DNA of 64,000 bases from Vibrio sp. 16. Its GTDB lineage: Bacteria > Pseudomonadota > Gammaproteobacteria > Enterobacterales > Vibrionaceae. The stretch lies in assembly GCF_963681195.1 (NCBI RefSeq), contig NZ_OY808998.1, forward strand, positions 310,001 through 374,000, in the 5' to 3' direction. Numbering within the stretch: position 1 is the first letter of the stretch; every line of letters starts with the position of its first letter. Made by a program: the position numbers and the translations under genes. Under the pieces are notes generated by a model. The model was not told the DNA's origin. It did no database searches and worked only from the letters and a program-made list of their open reading frames with translations. Below are positions 25,350 through 34,699 of this stretch, in pieces.

Positions 25350-26381
25350 TTACGCCCCTTGTGAGGTTCCAACCACGCCTGCACTGGAGAAAGAGGCTAA
25401 GCTACTTTTAGCACCACTGGAGTCCTCAGGAACTTCAAAGTCAGCACCAAACAATTTGTTCAATATCTCACACTGTTTACTTTCATCGGCTTCCCTTTGA
25501 ACCTCTCCCAACTTAGTTTGCAGGTTTACAAACTTGTTCTGAAGTTGAGTTCCAGTGTCAGAACTACTGTTAGCGAAGATATCCATTCTTGGTGTAACTG
25601 GAAGCATCACAGAAATTTTGTATTTACTCACACCAACCAAATGAAAGTAGCCACTCCTTAAAATTCTATCTACAGTCTCTTTAAGTGCGCGGAGATCATC
25701 TGGCTTACCTTCTTGATCAAAACAAGGCTGAAAACACTGTTTAATTATTACTGTAAGCCCGATTGAGTAGACTTTTCTACGGACATCTGCTGAGAATTTG
25801 TGATCACGCCATCGTTTGATGTAACGCACAAGTCTAATAAACTGTTGCTGGGTATCATTAGGAGAATATGTATAACTGCTCGTATCATTGATCCAGTTTC
25901 TCAATCCCTTAGGATCTGAGTCCGACCATTTCCTATTCACTGAAGTAGAGTTGGCTTTACCTAATGCTAATTTATAACTTTCCCCATCTTTCGCATAAAT
26001 AGGTATATCAATATGAAGATTCAAACTAGCGTAGTCAGCGGTAACACATGGCTTTTTGATTTTTGCGTTCCTAAAGCCCCTATTATCAAGAACTTCTTTT
26101 ACTTTTCGCTTTGCAGTAACGGGATCATCGGGAGCTTTATCAAAAGCTACAACTACCGCACGATCTATGTCAAAATCACCATCTAGACTTTGTATCGCTG
26201 TATTTGTCGAAAAGGAGCCCTGTAAGAAATCGTCAATAACTGGATATCCTGCACTACAAAATGCTGTTCTTACTTGAGATAAAATACTTGAATCTTTATC
26301 TCGCGCATCTCTGTAATCCACGCTCTCCCTAGTTAATTTGATCTTATTGTGAAATTTAATAAAGTGAGTTTGAACTGCCAT
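25350..26381 (-). CDS. CBASS CD-NTase (cGAS/DncV-like nucleotidyltransferase)
   Basis: 343 residues, ATG 26381 behind GGAG. Active site: QGSFSTNTA (G55-S56), GDFDIDRA (D71, D73) and LHIDIPIY (D125). These make the metal-binding triad of cyclic oligonucleotide synthases. The C-terminal third is low in structure (GAKSSLASFSSAGVV) and ends in GTSQGA, a flexible tail suited to Cap2 conjugation. The product cannot be predicted from sequence by eye. First gene of the operon. Confidence 0.9.
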   Translation of the reverse strand: MAVQTHFIKFHNKIKLTRESVDYRDARDKDSSILSQVRTAFCSAGYPVIDDFLQGSFSTNTAIQSLDGDFDIDRAVVVAFDKAPDDPVTAKRKVKEVLDNRGFRNAKIKKPCVTADYASLNLHIDIPIYAKDGESYKLALGKANSTSVNRKWSDSDPKGLRNWINDTSSYTYSPNDTQQQFIRLVRYIKRWRDHKFSADVRRKVYSIGLTVIIKQCFQPCFDQEGKPDDLRALKETVDRILRSGYFHLVGVSKYKISVMLPVTPRMDIFANSSSDTGTQLQNKFVNLQTKLGEVQREADESKQCEILNKLFGADFEVPEDSSGAKSSLASFSSAGVVGTSQGA

Positions 26382-26745
26382 TTCTTTTAGCTCCCAATGC
26401 TAACATCATCATAAATAGCTAATTGGGGCATGTACTTAGATTATCAATAGCAGTGTTTCAATGACGATCAAAACAATGATCGATATCAAACCAGTTTCAC
26501 TTTTACTAAATCAGCATCAATCAGTCTTAGCTGACCAATCCCCATAAACTAACTCATAAATCCTAGTAACATAGATAGTATTAAAGCTTCCCCCCTGAGG
26601 CCACAAACAAGAACTGGTATTACCAAAAGTAAGCCAAGTAAACTTCGGTGAAGTAAGAAGCTGGGGGGTTATAACTTGCTTTGGGGCAGAGCTGAGCCAG
26701 CGTATATTTAGCTGGCTCTATGATGGTTACTCCATAGCTAAGCGA
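26382..26745 (-). promoter_or_regulatory. Intergenic region carrying the probable CBASS promoter
   Basis: 364 bp without a gene between the dGTPase stop and the CD-NTase start. The CBASS operon promoter must lie here or be shared with dgt by read-through. An inverted repeat at 26694-26718 (next entry) is at the dGTPase end. I see no clear operator. Confidence 0.45.
26694..26718 (-). terminator. Inverted repeat after the dGTPase gene
   Basis: GAGCCAGC, nine-base loop, GCTGGCTC: a perfect 8-bp stem starting 28 bp after the stop. No strong U-run follows, so it may be a weak terminator or mRNA-stabilising hairpin. Confidence 0.5.
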
Positions 26746-28104
26746 TTAAAGTCTATCAAAGATAGAGCCTTTCCTTGGACTGAATAATTTCTCGTAAAAC
26801 TTAGTTGCATAATCATCCGTCATTCCTGATACGAAATCACAAATTACACGCATTTGAGCTGCTACTTTCTTATCTCCATCAAGACCTTCACCAGATTTTT
26901 TCCATCTAGCCAGAGTTGCCTTTGGAAGAAATCTTTCTGGATCTTTGGCTAGAGTTTGAAATAATTCAATAACTAGTTTCTGCCCTTTAAATTCTAATTG
27001 CTGAACGTTCTCATCTTGAATTACTTTTTCTACAACCAACTTAAATATACAATCTCTGAGTTTCTCTACCTGTTCAGTCAACTCTATGTTGAAGCGTAAA
27101 AGTGGGTGCTCACATCCTGAACCATTGTCCACAAACTTAGTACTAGTAATCATTAAGTTTACCAAAGCGCCAATAGCTTCCTTACGCTTATGACTAGCGC
27201 CAAATAGATTTGCCAAAATGCTCTTATATCGAAGGGATTCGTTATCATTTGCCACGTCGTTGAACAAGGACTCTTTACCTTGAAAATGTTCTTCCCAAGA
27301 AGTTTTGGTTATCATTCCTAGAGAAAGAGCATCTTCTAAGTCATGAAGGCTATATGAGATGTTGTCAGCTAAGTTCATAATTGAGCAATCTAGTGACTTG
27401 TACAACGTTAGTTTGTGTGGCTTTTTGTGATCAACTTTAGTCTTGGTAAATTTCTCAATATCCTCTAGAGAAAAGCCATCAGATATGAATTCAAATATGT
27501 CCGCATCTATTTCGTGATAACACTTTGGCGGTTTCTGAGTGTTAGCTTCGAAGAGCCAATATGGTAAGTGCTCATCCTTTTCAAACTTATAGGAGTCTTC
27601 ATTAACCAGTTCCTTGTATGTAACTGGATATTTAAGAATGCCCAGTAACATTCTCCGAGTAGGATTCAACCCGTGATACTCAGTATATTTATCTAGTTTT
27701 CCAAGAATTCTTAATGTTTGACCATTTCCTTCAAAGCCGCCATAAGATCTCATACAGTAATTTAACGCTACTTCTCCACCGTGACCAAATGGGGGATGGC
27801 CGATATCATGAGCTAGGCATATGCTAGAAATTAGAGCTGATTCTGGCAGGTGTTCCCTTAAACCCTCATCACCATTTTTGTCAAGAAATTGAACAATCCC
27901 GCGTCCAATCTGAGCGACTTCCATAGAGTGTGTTAAACGTGTTCTATAAAAATCATTTTCGCCTAAACCCAATACCTGTGTTTTAGACTGCAATCGGCGA
28001 AAAGCAGCAGAGTGTATCAGTCTTGATTCATCTCTTTCATATTCACTACGAGTATCATTAGGCCTCGAATCTTGCTCTAATCTTCTTTGTGTTAAACTAT
28101 TCAA
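26746..28104 (-). CDS. dGTP triphosphohydrolase-like HD domain protein
   Basis: 452 residues, start TTG 28104 with GGAGG six bases upstream. HD metal site: RTRLTHSMEVAQIGRGI (H59), CLAHDIGHPPFGHGGE (H99-D100) and NLADNISYSLHDLEDAL further on, the order of the Dgt family that cleaves dGTP to deoxyguanosine and triphosphate. Bacterial dGTPases can stop phages by draining dGTP; the position directly upstream of CBASS within the island favours such a role here. It could also serve the island's own replication control. Confidence 0.85.
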   Translation of the reverse strand: MNSLTQRRLEQDSRPNDTRSEYERDESRLIHSAAFRRLQSKTQVLGLGENDFYRTRLTHSMEVAQIGRGIVQFLDKNGDEGLREHLPESALISSICLAHDIGHPPFGHGGEVALNYCMRSYGGFEGNGQTLRILGKLDKYTEYHGLNPTRRMLLGILKYPVTYKELVNEDSYKFEKDEHLPYWLFEANTQKPPKCYHEIDADIFEFISDGFSLEDIEKFTKTKVDHKKPHKLTLYKSLDCSIMNLADNISYSLHDLEDALSLGMITKTSWEEHFQGKESLFNDVANDNESLRYKSILANLFGASHKRKEAIGALVNLMITSTKFVDNGSGCEHPLLRFNIELTEQVEKLRDCIFKLVVEKVIQDENVQQLEFKGQKLVIELFQTLAKDPERFLPKATLARWKKSGEGLDGDKKVAAQMRVICDFVSGMTDDYATKFYEKLFSPRKGSIFDRL

Positions 28105-28418
28105 TCAGAACCTCCTATTCATCACGTGTCATATTGACAGGTTAGTTTAGTTTAATATGAACTCTTGTAAATCAAGTATCTAGTAAACTTTAAACTACAA
28201 CACAATGTGAGCCTAATACTTTTCCCCTCCTCACAGCAGATGAGCATACTGAAAAAACAGAGCGTTAGAGTCATCCAATCAGCAACACAAGGAAATACAA
28301 TTGAGATTAGAATTAGTAGGGCAAATATACATTAACAGTATGTGAATGAGTAAAAGAACTAACAACTAATGGGGCAGCTCTGAGCTACCCACATTAGATC
28401 GCTCATTCAAGACAGAGG
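28105..28418 (-). promoter_or_regulatory. Intergenic region upstream of the dGTPase gene
   Basis: 314 bp, AT-rich, no open frame. Holds the dGTPase ribosome-binding site (GGAGG next to TTG 28104) and presumably its promoter. Confidence 0.4.
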
Positions 28419-29501
28419 CTAAGCAACACATATTCCATACTTCGGAAGCACATCCCTGATAATCGCTAGTCTATAGGTTTTCAATGCATCATGGAAAAGC
28501 TTCCAGTCCGAATCTAAGAACGAGTCTTTATATTTATACGTAACTAAATCAGCAGATTGAGGCGATGCCATAGCTTTGCCTCTGGCAATTTCTTTCCAAC
28601 TATTTTTCCCGTTAACCTCAAAAGTTAGTTCTACAGCAGGGAAACCAAACTCTCCATGAGAAATGCGTTTCAGCCATTCTTTATGGCGTTCTTCACCATC
28701 TTCATGCTTAATGTCTTGAAATGCTGACTTTAAAATGAGTTTTTGTTCATTGGGTAAATCATCTTGAGCGTCAATATCCATGCTTTGATCTTCATTGATA
28801 AAGCATGTAATTGCCTTGTACATTTGGTTCGCAGCACTCAAGAAATCCTCGGTATTGTTTCTTGTGACTCTATCACCACTGCCGTTAATATAGCTCCACT
28901 CAGCATAAGGACGATCAGGAAAAGAAAGTGCGGGGCCGTGACCCAATGGCGAAATTGTAGAGATACTCCAGTTAAAGATATTGTCTTTGACTCTAGCCAA
29001 TAAGCCACTATCTGAATTTGACTCTATATCTTCTACCTCGTTGATCTCGTGACTTACACCTGCGAAGCCCTGATGAGCAAAGGTATCGGCGTAAACATGC
29101 ATTGCAATACCCATCATGTGTAATCCAAAAGACGATTTCCTGTAAGCAGCAACTGCTCTTAGCATATCTCTTGCTACTGGGCTGTCTGGAGTACAAACCA
29201 AACGCTGAATAAAGCCACCCTCTGGAATAGTGTCAGAGTGTTCACCTTGATTACCAGGAAGGAAGTGAAAAGGTATCCATGCTAAATGGTTGGCGAGCTC
29301 ATTACCATTTCGGTAATCAAGCATTTTGTGAGCGGAAGAAATACGGTCAAACATTGCCCCGTTATCAAACCGAACCGGATCCGAGTTGGTTGCTTCATCA
29401 ACATATTGAGCACAGTAAGCCAACTTTTCTGCATCGCTATGTGTCATTCCAGCGTATCTAGCAACAACATAAGTGAGTGAATGGTGTCCATCTATTTGCA
29501 T
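28419..29501 (-). CDS. DUF6765-like protein (phospholipase C/P1-nuclease-like helical fold)
   Basis: 360 residues, ATG 29501 behind GGAG. Starts MQIDGHHSLTYVVARYAGMT and continues AYCAQYVDEATNS, LGMH/IAMHVYADTFAHQGFAG: conserved His and Asp residues in the order of the large zinc-dependent helical hydrolases (phospholipase C, S1/P1 nuclease). I associate this with DUF6765. The catalytic role is not known. Between satellite and defence genes, an antiviral role is possible but unproved. Confidence 0.65.
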   Translation of the reverse strand: MQIDGHHSLTYVVARYAGMTHSDAEKLAYCAQYVDEATNSDPVRFDNGAMFDRISSAHKMLDYRNGNELANHLAWIPFHFLPGNQGEHSDTIPEGGFIQRLVCTPDSPVARDMLRAVAAYRKSSFGLHMMGIAMHVYADTFAHQGFAGVSHEINEVEDIESNSDSGLLARVKDNIFNWSISTISPLGHGPALSFPDRPYAEWSYINGSGDRVTRNNTEDFLSAANQMYKAITCFINEDQSMDIDAQDDLPNEQKLILKSAFQDIKHEDGEERHKEWLKRISHGEFGFPAVELTFEVNGKNSWKEIARGKAMASPQSADLVTYKYKDSFLDSDWKLFHDALKTYRLAIIRDVLPKYGICVA

Positions 29502-29835
29502 TTACGTATCTCCTATTGAGCATTACTCCTTCAATATAACCCTTTATAAAATCGAAATATTTTATCTAGGTTGGACTTTAATAAACTTAGGCTCAATGTA
29601 TTAACAAGCTCTATTAGTCCGTCGGCAGGACTCGGCTTTTATCTATTCATCAACTCTAGCTATGCAATTAGTAAGTTAGAGGGAGCGGTTCTATTGAGGT
29701 AAGCACGTTTGGGGGGCATTTTCGTGTATAATGTTCAGTTAGTGCACCGATGAACAAAACTATATTTACCCAAGAATTTGTTCAAATAATCTTTAGAACC
29801 AATATTTCAGAAAGTCACAAATAGAGCGCTTCAAG
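29502..29835. other. Gene-free stretch in the island
   Basis: 334 bp between the DUF6765-like start and the Sel1-like stop. Contains the ribosome-binding site of the former and probably its promoter; TATAAT near 29730 reads in the plus direction, with no gene behind it. Nothing else recognised. Confidence 0.4.
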
Positions 29836-30366
29836 TTAGTCGCATTTAGTATACTTAGACTTGAGGCAACGTTCAGCCATAGCTACTGCGATATTGTTCT
29901 GTTTTGCCTTTTCAATTCTAGTCTCATCGAAAAAGATCGCGTCATTTTGTGCTGCAAGAATGATCCACATATCAGAAGTATCTTGATCGCGCTCTACTAA
30001 TCCAAGGTATCCAGTTTCATAGTAAACAGACATCTGCTTTTGTGCCTGACCAAGCTCTTGAAAAGCAGCTGCCCTATAAAGCTCGAAGGTGAGAGTCTCT
30101 TTTTCTTTATAGGTAAGAGGAGCACCGTTGTAACGACCTAGGGACTGAGCATATATAGCCATTCCAAATTGCGCTTCAGCATTTCCGGTTAGCGTTTTTT
30201 TAACGAGCTTGTTAAAACTATCCTCAGAAAGAGCAAATTCTCCTAACGAGCCTTTATCAACCCAGAAATTGTTAATTTCTCCAAGTCTAGAAAGCGAATC
30301 TCGAGTAATTTCTGCATTGACATTAAAAGATATTATTAGTGCCAAACATATTTTTGTAGCTTTCAT
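29836..30366 (-). CDS. Periplasmic Sel1-like repeat protein
   Basis: 176 residues from ATG 30366 (MKATKICLALIISFNVNA, a signal peptide), with GGAGGTG just upstream; an ATG four codons further up is less well placed. The mature part has helical repeats resembling Sel1 (GNAEAQFGMAIYAQSLGRY, then AAAFQELGQAQKQMSVYYETG). Sel1 proteins are adaptors in envelope processes. It sits between the satellite core and the defence genes; its own role is unclear. Confidence 0.65.
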   Translation of the reverse strand: MKATKICLALIISFNVNAEITRDSLSRLGEINNFWVDKGSLGEFALSEDSFNKLVKKTLTGNAEAQFGMAIYAQSLGRYNGAPLTYKEKETLTFELYRAAAFQELGQAQKQMSVYYETGYLGLVERDQDTSDMWIILAAQNDAIFFDETRIEKAKQNNIAVAMAERCLKSKYTKCD

Positions 30367-30525
30367 ATTCACCTCCATGTATTGAATCTAAGCTTACCTC
30401 AATTGACCTATTCAAGATGCTCGTTGATATCAATTTTTAGTCGATTTCTAAGCAGAAAAGAACCAAATCGACAGGAAAATTGAAGCCTCCTTTTTGTCAA
30501 AATTTTTTATGAAAGATGAAAAAGT

Positions 30526-30573
30526 TACCCCACCTACCCCACTTCTTATCAATCAGGTGGGGTAAGTGGGGTA
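30526..30573 (-). terminator. Long hairpin after the VapE-like gene
   Basis: TACCCCAC and ACCCCAC on the left pair with GTGGGGT and GTGGGGTA on the right across a 14-base loop, separated by one 2x2 internal loop. About 11 bp past the vapE-like stop; minus-strand sequence beyond it is U-rich (ACTTTTTCAT). Probable terminator of the integrase-side genes. Confidence 0.7.
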
Positions 30574-30584
30574 GAAATGGCAAC

Positions 30585-31835
30585 TTAGCGAAATGAGGTA
30601 TTTGGGCGAACATCAGGAAAACAGTATCGGTTCGAGCCGTTAAGCAGTCGCTTCTCAATTTTGCCTTCTTTGTGCAGTTGATTCAGCGCCTTACCCACCA
30701 TGTTAGCTTTCGATACATCGGCGTTGATGAGTTCGCAGATAGCCTTGGTGGATAACCACGCTCTCGCTTTACCGTGACTCTCTTCAATCTGGTCATTGAG
30801 CAGCGTATACCATGTCCCTTTATCCACGTATTGCGAAGAGGCATGAGACACTTGCAGTTGCAGCTCTGGTGGCAACATCCAAGGGTGATGATTCACCATG
30901 AGTTGATGTTTCACCTCTAACCAAAACTGACGCAGTTTCTCGGGCTCTTTGAGCGTGAGTTCGCCTGTTGGTTTGTATTCCCAACCGAGCAGTTGATTTA
31001 AGCGCGTCATGTCAGTTTCACCCACTAATTCAATTACTGCGTACCGAGTGTTTCCTGTCTCGTCTTTTAGGAAGTCGGTGCCGTTTACCGTAGCAATTAA
31101 GCTCGTCTGTCGGTCTTTCTTGATATCAGTGCGCGCATAAGGCGGTCTCACCGTATCCCGTGACCGAGTCACAAACGCTTTAAGTGCCCCTTGGCAGTTT
31201 TTGGTTGAGCGCTCTAACTCCCCAAGCTCCACTATCCAAGCGCGAATAACCGAAAGAACGCTGTCTTTGTTGTCTGGGTTAAGCTCGGCCCCTTCTAAGA
31301 ACGCATTCGGCATGACGTTGGCAATGCGCTCAACAAAGGCCGTCTTTTTAAAGGACTGCTCACCTTGTAAGACTGGCACGAGTTTGGACTTAAAGTTAGG
31401 GACAAAGAGACATGCTACACAGCCAACAAGCCAATGTAGCAACACCGCACGGGTGAGCTCCGGCTCTTTTGCCTTTAAACAGCTTAACACCGCGTTAACC
31501 CTTGGCTCACCATCCCATTGACCCTCTAGCCAATCAGCGATGGGATGATAGCTACTTTTTAACGCCAGTGCGCTGAAGTGGTCATCTATGGCGCTTTTCG
31601 GCATCGAGTAGATAGAAGCAAGCGAGATAAGCTCGCTTCTGACCTCTTCCGGTGTCCCGACAAAGACGCCCTGCTTATAAATATCCGGCTCTAAGGTCAT
31701 CTTGTTGTGTTTGGCTTCATAGCCTGCGCTATCAAGCAGCGCTTTCAGGTTGTCCGCCGTATTGAGCACAATGCATTGACCGGATTCTTTGTACTTCACA
31801 TGAGGAAAGTTTGGCTCACAATTGGGGTTAAGCAT
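30585..31835 (-). CDS. VapE-like (virulence-associated E) P-loop protein
   Basis: 416 residues, ATG 31835 behind GGGAGGG and overlapping the alpA-like gene by 8 bp. LVPVLQGEQSFKKTAFVE is the family's altered Walker A (residues 158-165); SVIRAWIVELGELERS gives the acidic Walker B, and VRPPYARTDIKKDRQTSLI and LIATVNGTDFLKDETGNTRY follow as in VapE. In phage satellites VapE-type proteins assist replication as primase/helicase-like factors. No separate primase domain is visible. Confidence 0.85.
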   Translation of the reverse strand: MLNPNCEPNFPHVKYKESGQCIVLNTADNLKALLDSAGYEAKHNKMTLEPDIYKQGVFVGTPEEVRSELISLASIYSMPKSAIDDHFSALALKSSYHPIADWLEGQWDGEPRVNAVLSCLKAKEPELTRAVLLHWLVGCVACLFVPNFKSKLVPVLQGEQSFKKTAFVERIANVMPNAFLEGAELNPDNKDSVLSVIRAWIVELGELERSTKNCQGALKAFVTRSRDTVRPPYARTDIKKDRQTSLIATVNGTDFLKDETGNTRYAVIELVGETDMTRLNQLLGWEYKPTGELTLKEPEKLRQFWLEVKHQLMVNHHPWMLPPELQLQVSHASSQYVDKGTWYTLLNDQIEESHGKARAWLSTKAICELINADVSKANMVGKALNQLHKEGKIEKRLLNGSNRYCFPDVRPNTSFR

Positions 31836-32070
31836 GGAAGCCCTCCCCTTGTGATAAATGGTCGCGTTTTGTGTGGCTATCCAGCCAGCAATCTAAGTCT
31901 TCTTTGAGGTAACGAACCGCTCGACCAATCTTAATGAAGGGTGGCGCGACGGTTCGGTTTTTACGTGGACCTTCCATTCGAGCTTGACGAAGGAAGGAGC
32001 GACTCATTCCAATGTAAGCCGCTGTCTCTTGCTCGGTGTATACACGTTTCTCTACGTTGCTTTGAGTCAT
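31828..32070 (-). CDS. alpA: AlpA-like excisionase/regulator (MerR-type HTH)
   Basis: 80 residues, ATG 32070 after GGAGACACAG. VYTEQETAAYIGMSRSFLRQ is the winged helix-turn-helix and IKIGRAVRYLKEDLDCWLDS the wing and final helix of the AlpA/HTH_17 family. AlpA proteins activate the integrase/excision module of P4-like satellites. Overlaps vapE. Confidence 0.88.
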   Translation of the reverse strand: MTQSNVEKRVYTEQETAAYIGMSRSFLRQARMEGPRKNRTVAPPFIKIGRAVRYLKEDLDCWLDSHTKRDHLSQGEGFHA

Positions 32071-32160
32071 GTCTGTGTCTCCTGTTGTTCACTGAGACAC
32101 ACGCTAAGACATCAAAACGTCATATGACGTTTACGATGACGAAGACAATGACGTTTTTTA

Positions 32161-33288
32161 TTAAGACACTTCCTGACTTGTCTTAAAGAGACGCTTCGCC
32201 CCCGCTAAGACGTTTTTCCTAAACGACTCATACGACATAGTCTTTTCCTTCACGCCTCGTCCGAAGTAAGTGAGAGTGTCTTGAGTCATGCTCTCAATCA
32301 ACACATCGGTATCAAATTCACGTTGAAACTCATTTTGATTCACGTCTTGTCTTAAAATATTCCACACCGTTATCGCTTTCGCCTCTGGGTGCGCTTCTAA
32401 GATTCGAATGACCACATGAGCGAGTGGGTGCGTTAAGTAGCGTTGGTCAACCGAATCTAACCGACGTTTAACCGTTGAACTAACCGAAGGTAATGCGTTA
32501 GATGCGCTAGGGGTAACCGAAGCTAATGCATTAGACCCGTTACAGGTAACCGGTGCTAAGCGCTCGTTAGCACTGCTTTCAACGGTTGAAGCACCATTGG
32601 AAACACTGGTTTCAACGGTTATAGCGTTACTCAACGCACTGGATTCAACAGGGGTAACCGAAGCGGTAACCGACACTAACGCGTTAGCTTTCAACACGTC
32701 AACGCCAAACACGCGTTGGATGTCTTCTAAGTCCACTCTCAATTGTGCAGGCTCTACGGTTACCGGAGTGGTTTTTAAATGGTATCTCGGTGGGCTGTCT
32801 TTCACTTCATCGTCCGCTTTCAAGCCAAGCGACCTGTTGAATGTATTGGTTAACGCTTCCAACGAGCTATCAAGCGTTCGAAGCCGCTCGATTTGGGTAT
32901 AGGCAATAAGCGTTACCGTCGGTTGATTCAATACCCTCTCGTCCAGTTTAAAATCCGCGCTCACCACGTTACCAAATACGGATTTAACAGGTTGCCAATG
33001 CGTAATGCGTTGAGGTTCGAGAATAATGGCATGAGTACACGGTTGCGCCTTACCGGAAAACGCAAAGTTGAACGAGGTAGATTCAGTAAAACGAACCACC
33101 CCTTCATAGTTGAAAATGGCAGGCACACTTTTCGACGTGGGGTGAATCGCCCCCATCTTTTTGGATTTTAACACCCCACACAGTGGCATCTTCTTTTGCT
33201 CCACTGCGTCCAGTACATCCCCTTTAGACAGGGTGGTTTTCTGTGATATCTCATCCAACCGGATAAACCGACGTTTTAGCTCTGTCAT
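32161..33288 (-). CDS. Satellite protein with disordered Ser/Thr/Ala-rich linker
   Basis: 375 residues. The N-terminus (FIRLDEISQKTTLSKGDVLD) resembles a short helix-turn-helix of the AlpA type; residues about 215-285 are a low-complexity linker repeating SNAL and SVT units (ALVSVTASVTP, SNALASVTPSASNALPSV), encoded by repetitive DNA at 32470-32700. The C-terminal 90 residues form a helical module (HPLAHVVIRILEAHPEAKAI). Unknown family, possibly a DNA-binding replication or regulatory factor of the island. Confidence 0.55.
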   Translation of the reverse strand: MTELKRRFIRLDEISQKTTLSKGDVLDAVEQKKMPLCGVLKSKKMGAIHPTSKSVPAIFNYEGVVRFTESTSFNFAFSGKAQPCTHAIILEPQRITHWQPVKSVFGNVVSADFKLDERVLNQPTVTLIAYTQIERLRTLDSSLEALTNTFNRSLGLKADDEVKDSPPRYHLKTTPVTVEPAQLRVDLEDIQRVFGVDVLKANALVSVTASVTPVESSALSNAITVETSVSNGASTVESSANERLAPVTCNGSNALASVTPSASNALPSVSSTVKRRLDSVDQRYLTHPLAHVVIRILEAHPEAKAITVWNILRQDVNQNEFQREFDTDVLIESMTQDTLTYFGRGVKEKTMSYESFRKNVLAGAKRLFKTSQEVS

Positions 33289-33360
33289 CGTCCTTAATCA
33301 CTCCTTGAGTACTCATGTTCAATACAACCCGTTAAGGTTATCGAATTCACCTAATGCCTA

Positions 33361-34536
33361 TCAACCAATCAGTTGTACCGCGGCGGCAGTATGAGCAGGC
33401 GCTAAATGCGCGTAACGCAGCGTCATTTTCAAATCCGCATGCCCCAACAGCTCACGAACTACATTTAAGTCGACGCCCGCCATAACGAGTTTACTGGCGA
33501 AATGGTGGCGTAAATCATGAAAGCGGAAGTTCGAAATACCTGCGGCTTTAAGTAGGTTTTGCCAAGGGTACTGAAAGAAGCTCACCCGCTTACCCTCATG
33601 AACAAACACATACTCTTCATTGAGGTTTTGAGCGCGCCATTGTGACAGCATGTTAAAGACCGTGTCGTTCATTGGTATGGTGCGCTTCTTCTTCGATTTG
33701 GCGTTTTCAGACAAAATGGTGAGATAGCGATTCTCAAACGACACACTCTCCCAACGCAGCGTCAACATCTCGCCTTTACGCATTCCGGTATGCATGGCAA
33801 GTGTAATCAATGGCGTAAAGAAATCGGCGTACTGGTGAGAGTCGTTGTCTTCGCATAACTGTGCTTCTCTAGCGGCTAATGCACTAAGTAGCGCTGCCTC
33901 TTCTAACTCAGAGAGATAGCGGATACGCGTGTTGTCTTCTTTGGCTATTTTCACGCTCGATAAGTTGTGAGACTCGATGAACTCCCATTCCACCGCCCTA
34001 TTTAACGCTGCCTTAAGCCGATTAAACGTATACTCTATCGTTGCGGGTGCTCGACCTAACTTACGCTTGTCGGTTACCCATTGCTGAATGTCCCACGCCT
34101 TGATGTCTTCCAGTGGTTTATCCGCTAAGAAAGCAAAGGTATTGGCGATGGATTGGTAAGACTGTTTCGCAGTTTTGGGGTTCATGGCAAACAGATAGTC
34201 TTTGTAGTGCTCTTCCAGATATTTACCTAACGTTAAACTTCGGCGCACCTCAGCTTTACGCTCTTCAGCGCGCTGGGTTTGAACATCCACACCACTGGCA
34301 ACCAGCCCCGCCTTTTCCTTGGCTAAGTCTCTTGCCTGTGCAGGCGTCATTGAATCCGCAGAGCCAATAAGATAGTTGCGCTGCTTACCGTTCAGTCTGT
34401 AGTAGAAGTAGTACTTAATCGCGCCCTTGGGGGAAATGCGGGCATGAAAACCACTGATTTCTGTATCATTGAGACGTCCATCCTCAATCGTCAATTGCTT
34501 GATAGACGTGTTGGTGATCTTCTTCTTGATTGCCAT
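33361..34536 (-). CDS. int: Phage-type tyrosine integrase of the island
   Basis: 391 residues, close to the P4-integrase length, behind GGAGG-like sequence. The N-terminal arm-binding domain begins ISGFHARISPKGAIKYYFYY; catalytic residues: R253 (HTGMRKGEM), H340/R343 (HDLRHHF), H366 (LLGHADL) and Y375 (RYAHL). Lies 160 bp from the right island end. The nearest flanking core, CTGTTAA, inside an attC, is its inferred target. Confidence 0.93.
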   Translation of the reverse strand: MAIKKKITNTSIKQLTIEDGRLNDTEISGFHARISPKGAIKYYFYYRLNGKQRNYLIGSADSMTPAQARDLAKEKAGLVASGVDVQTQRAEERKAEVRRSLTLGKYLEEHYKDYLFAMNPKTAKQSYQSIANTFAFLADKPLEDIKAWDIQQWVTDKRKLGRAPATIEYTFNRLKAALNRAVEWEFIESHNLSSVKIAKEDNTRIRYLSELEEAALLSALAAREAQLCEDNDSHQYADFFTPLITLAMHTGMRKGEMLTLRWESVSFENRYLTILSENAKSKKKRTIPMNDTVFNMLSQWRAQNLNEEYVFVHEGKRVSFFQYPWQNLLKAAGISNFRFHDLRHHFASKLVMAGVDLNVVRELLGHADLKMTLRYAHLAPAHTAAAVQLIG

Positions 34537-34550
34537 TCAACAAACCTCCG

Positions 34551-34567
34551 TGTAGCAAATATGTAGC
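34551..34567 (+). repeat. Putative arm-type integrase site (right)
   Basis: TGTAGCAAATATGTAGC, upstream of int and one mismatch away from 21848-21864. Confidence 0.7.
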
Positions 34568-34699
34568 ACAAGGATTGTACAAAAGGAGCATTCAATGAAC
34601 AACCAGAAACAAACCACACAAACTTAAGTTACTGAATTTCAAAACAATTAAGTTCATTCTTGTTCATTGCCGTTTATAGCAAAACAACCAACATTCACA

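Noticed and set aside
30526-30573. Replication origin with repeats after vapE
   Set aside because: The CCCCAC repeats form a simple hairpin right after the stop codon, better explained as a terminator; no iterons seen.
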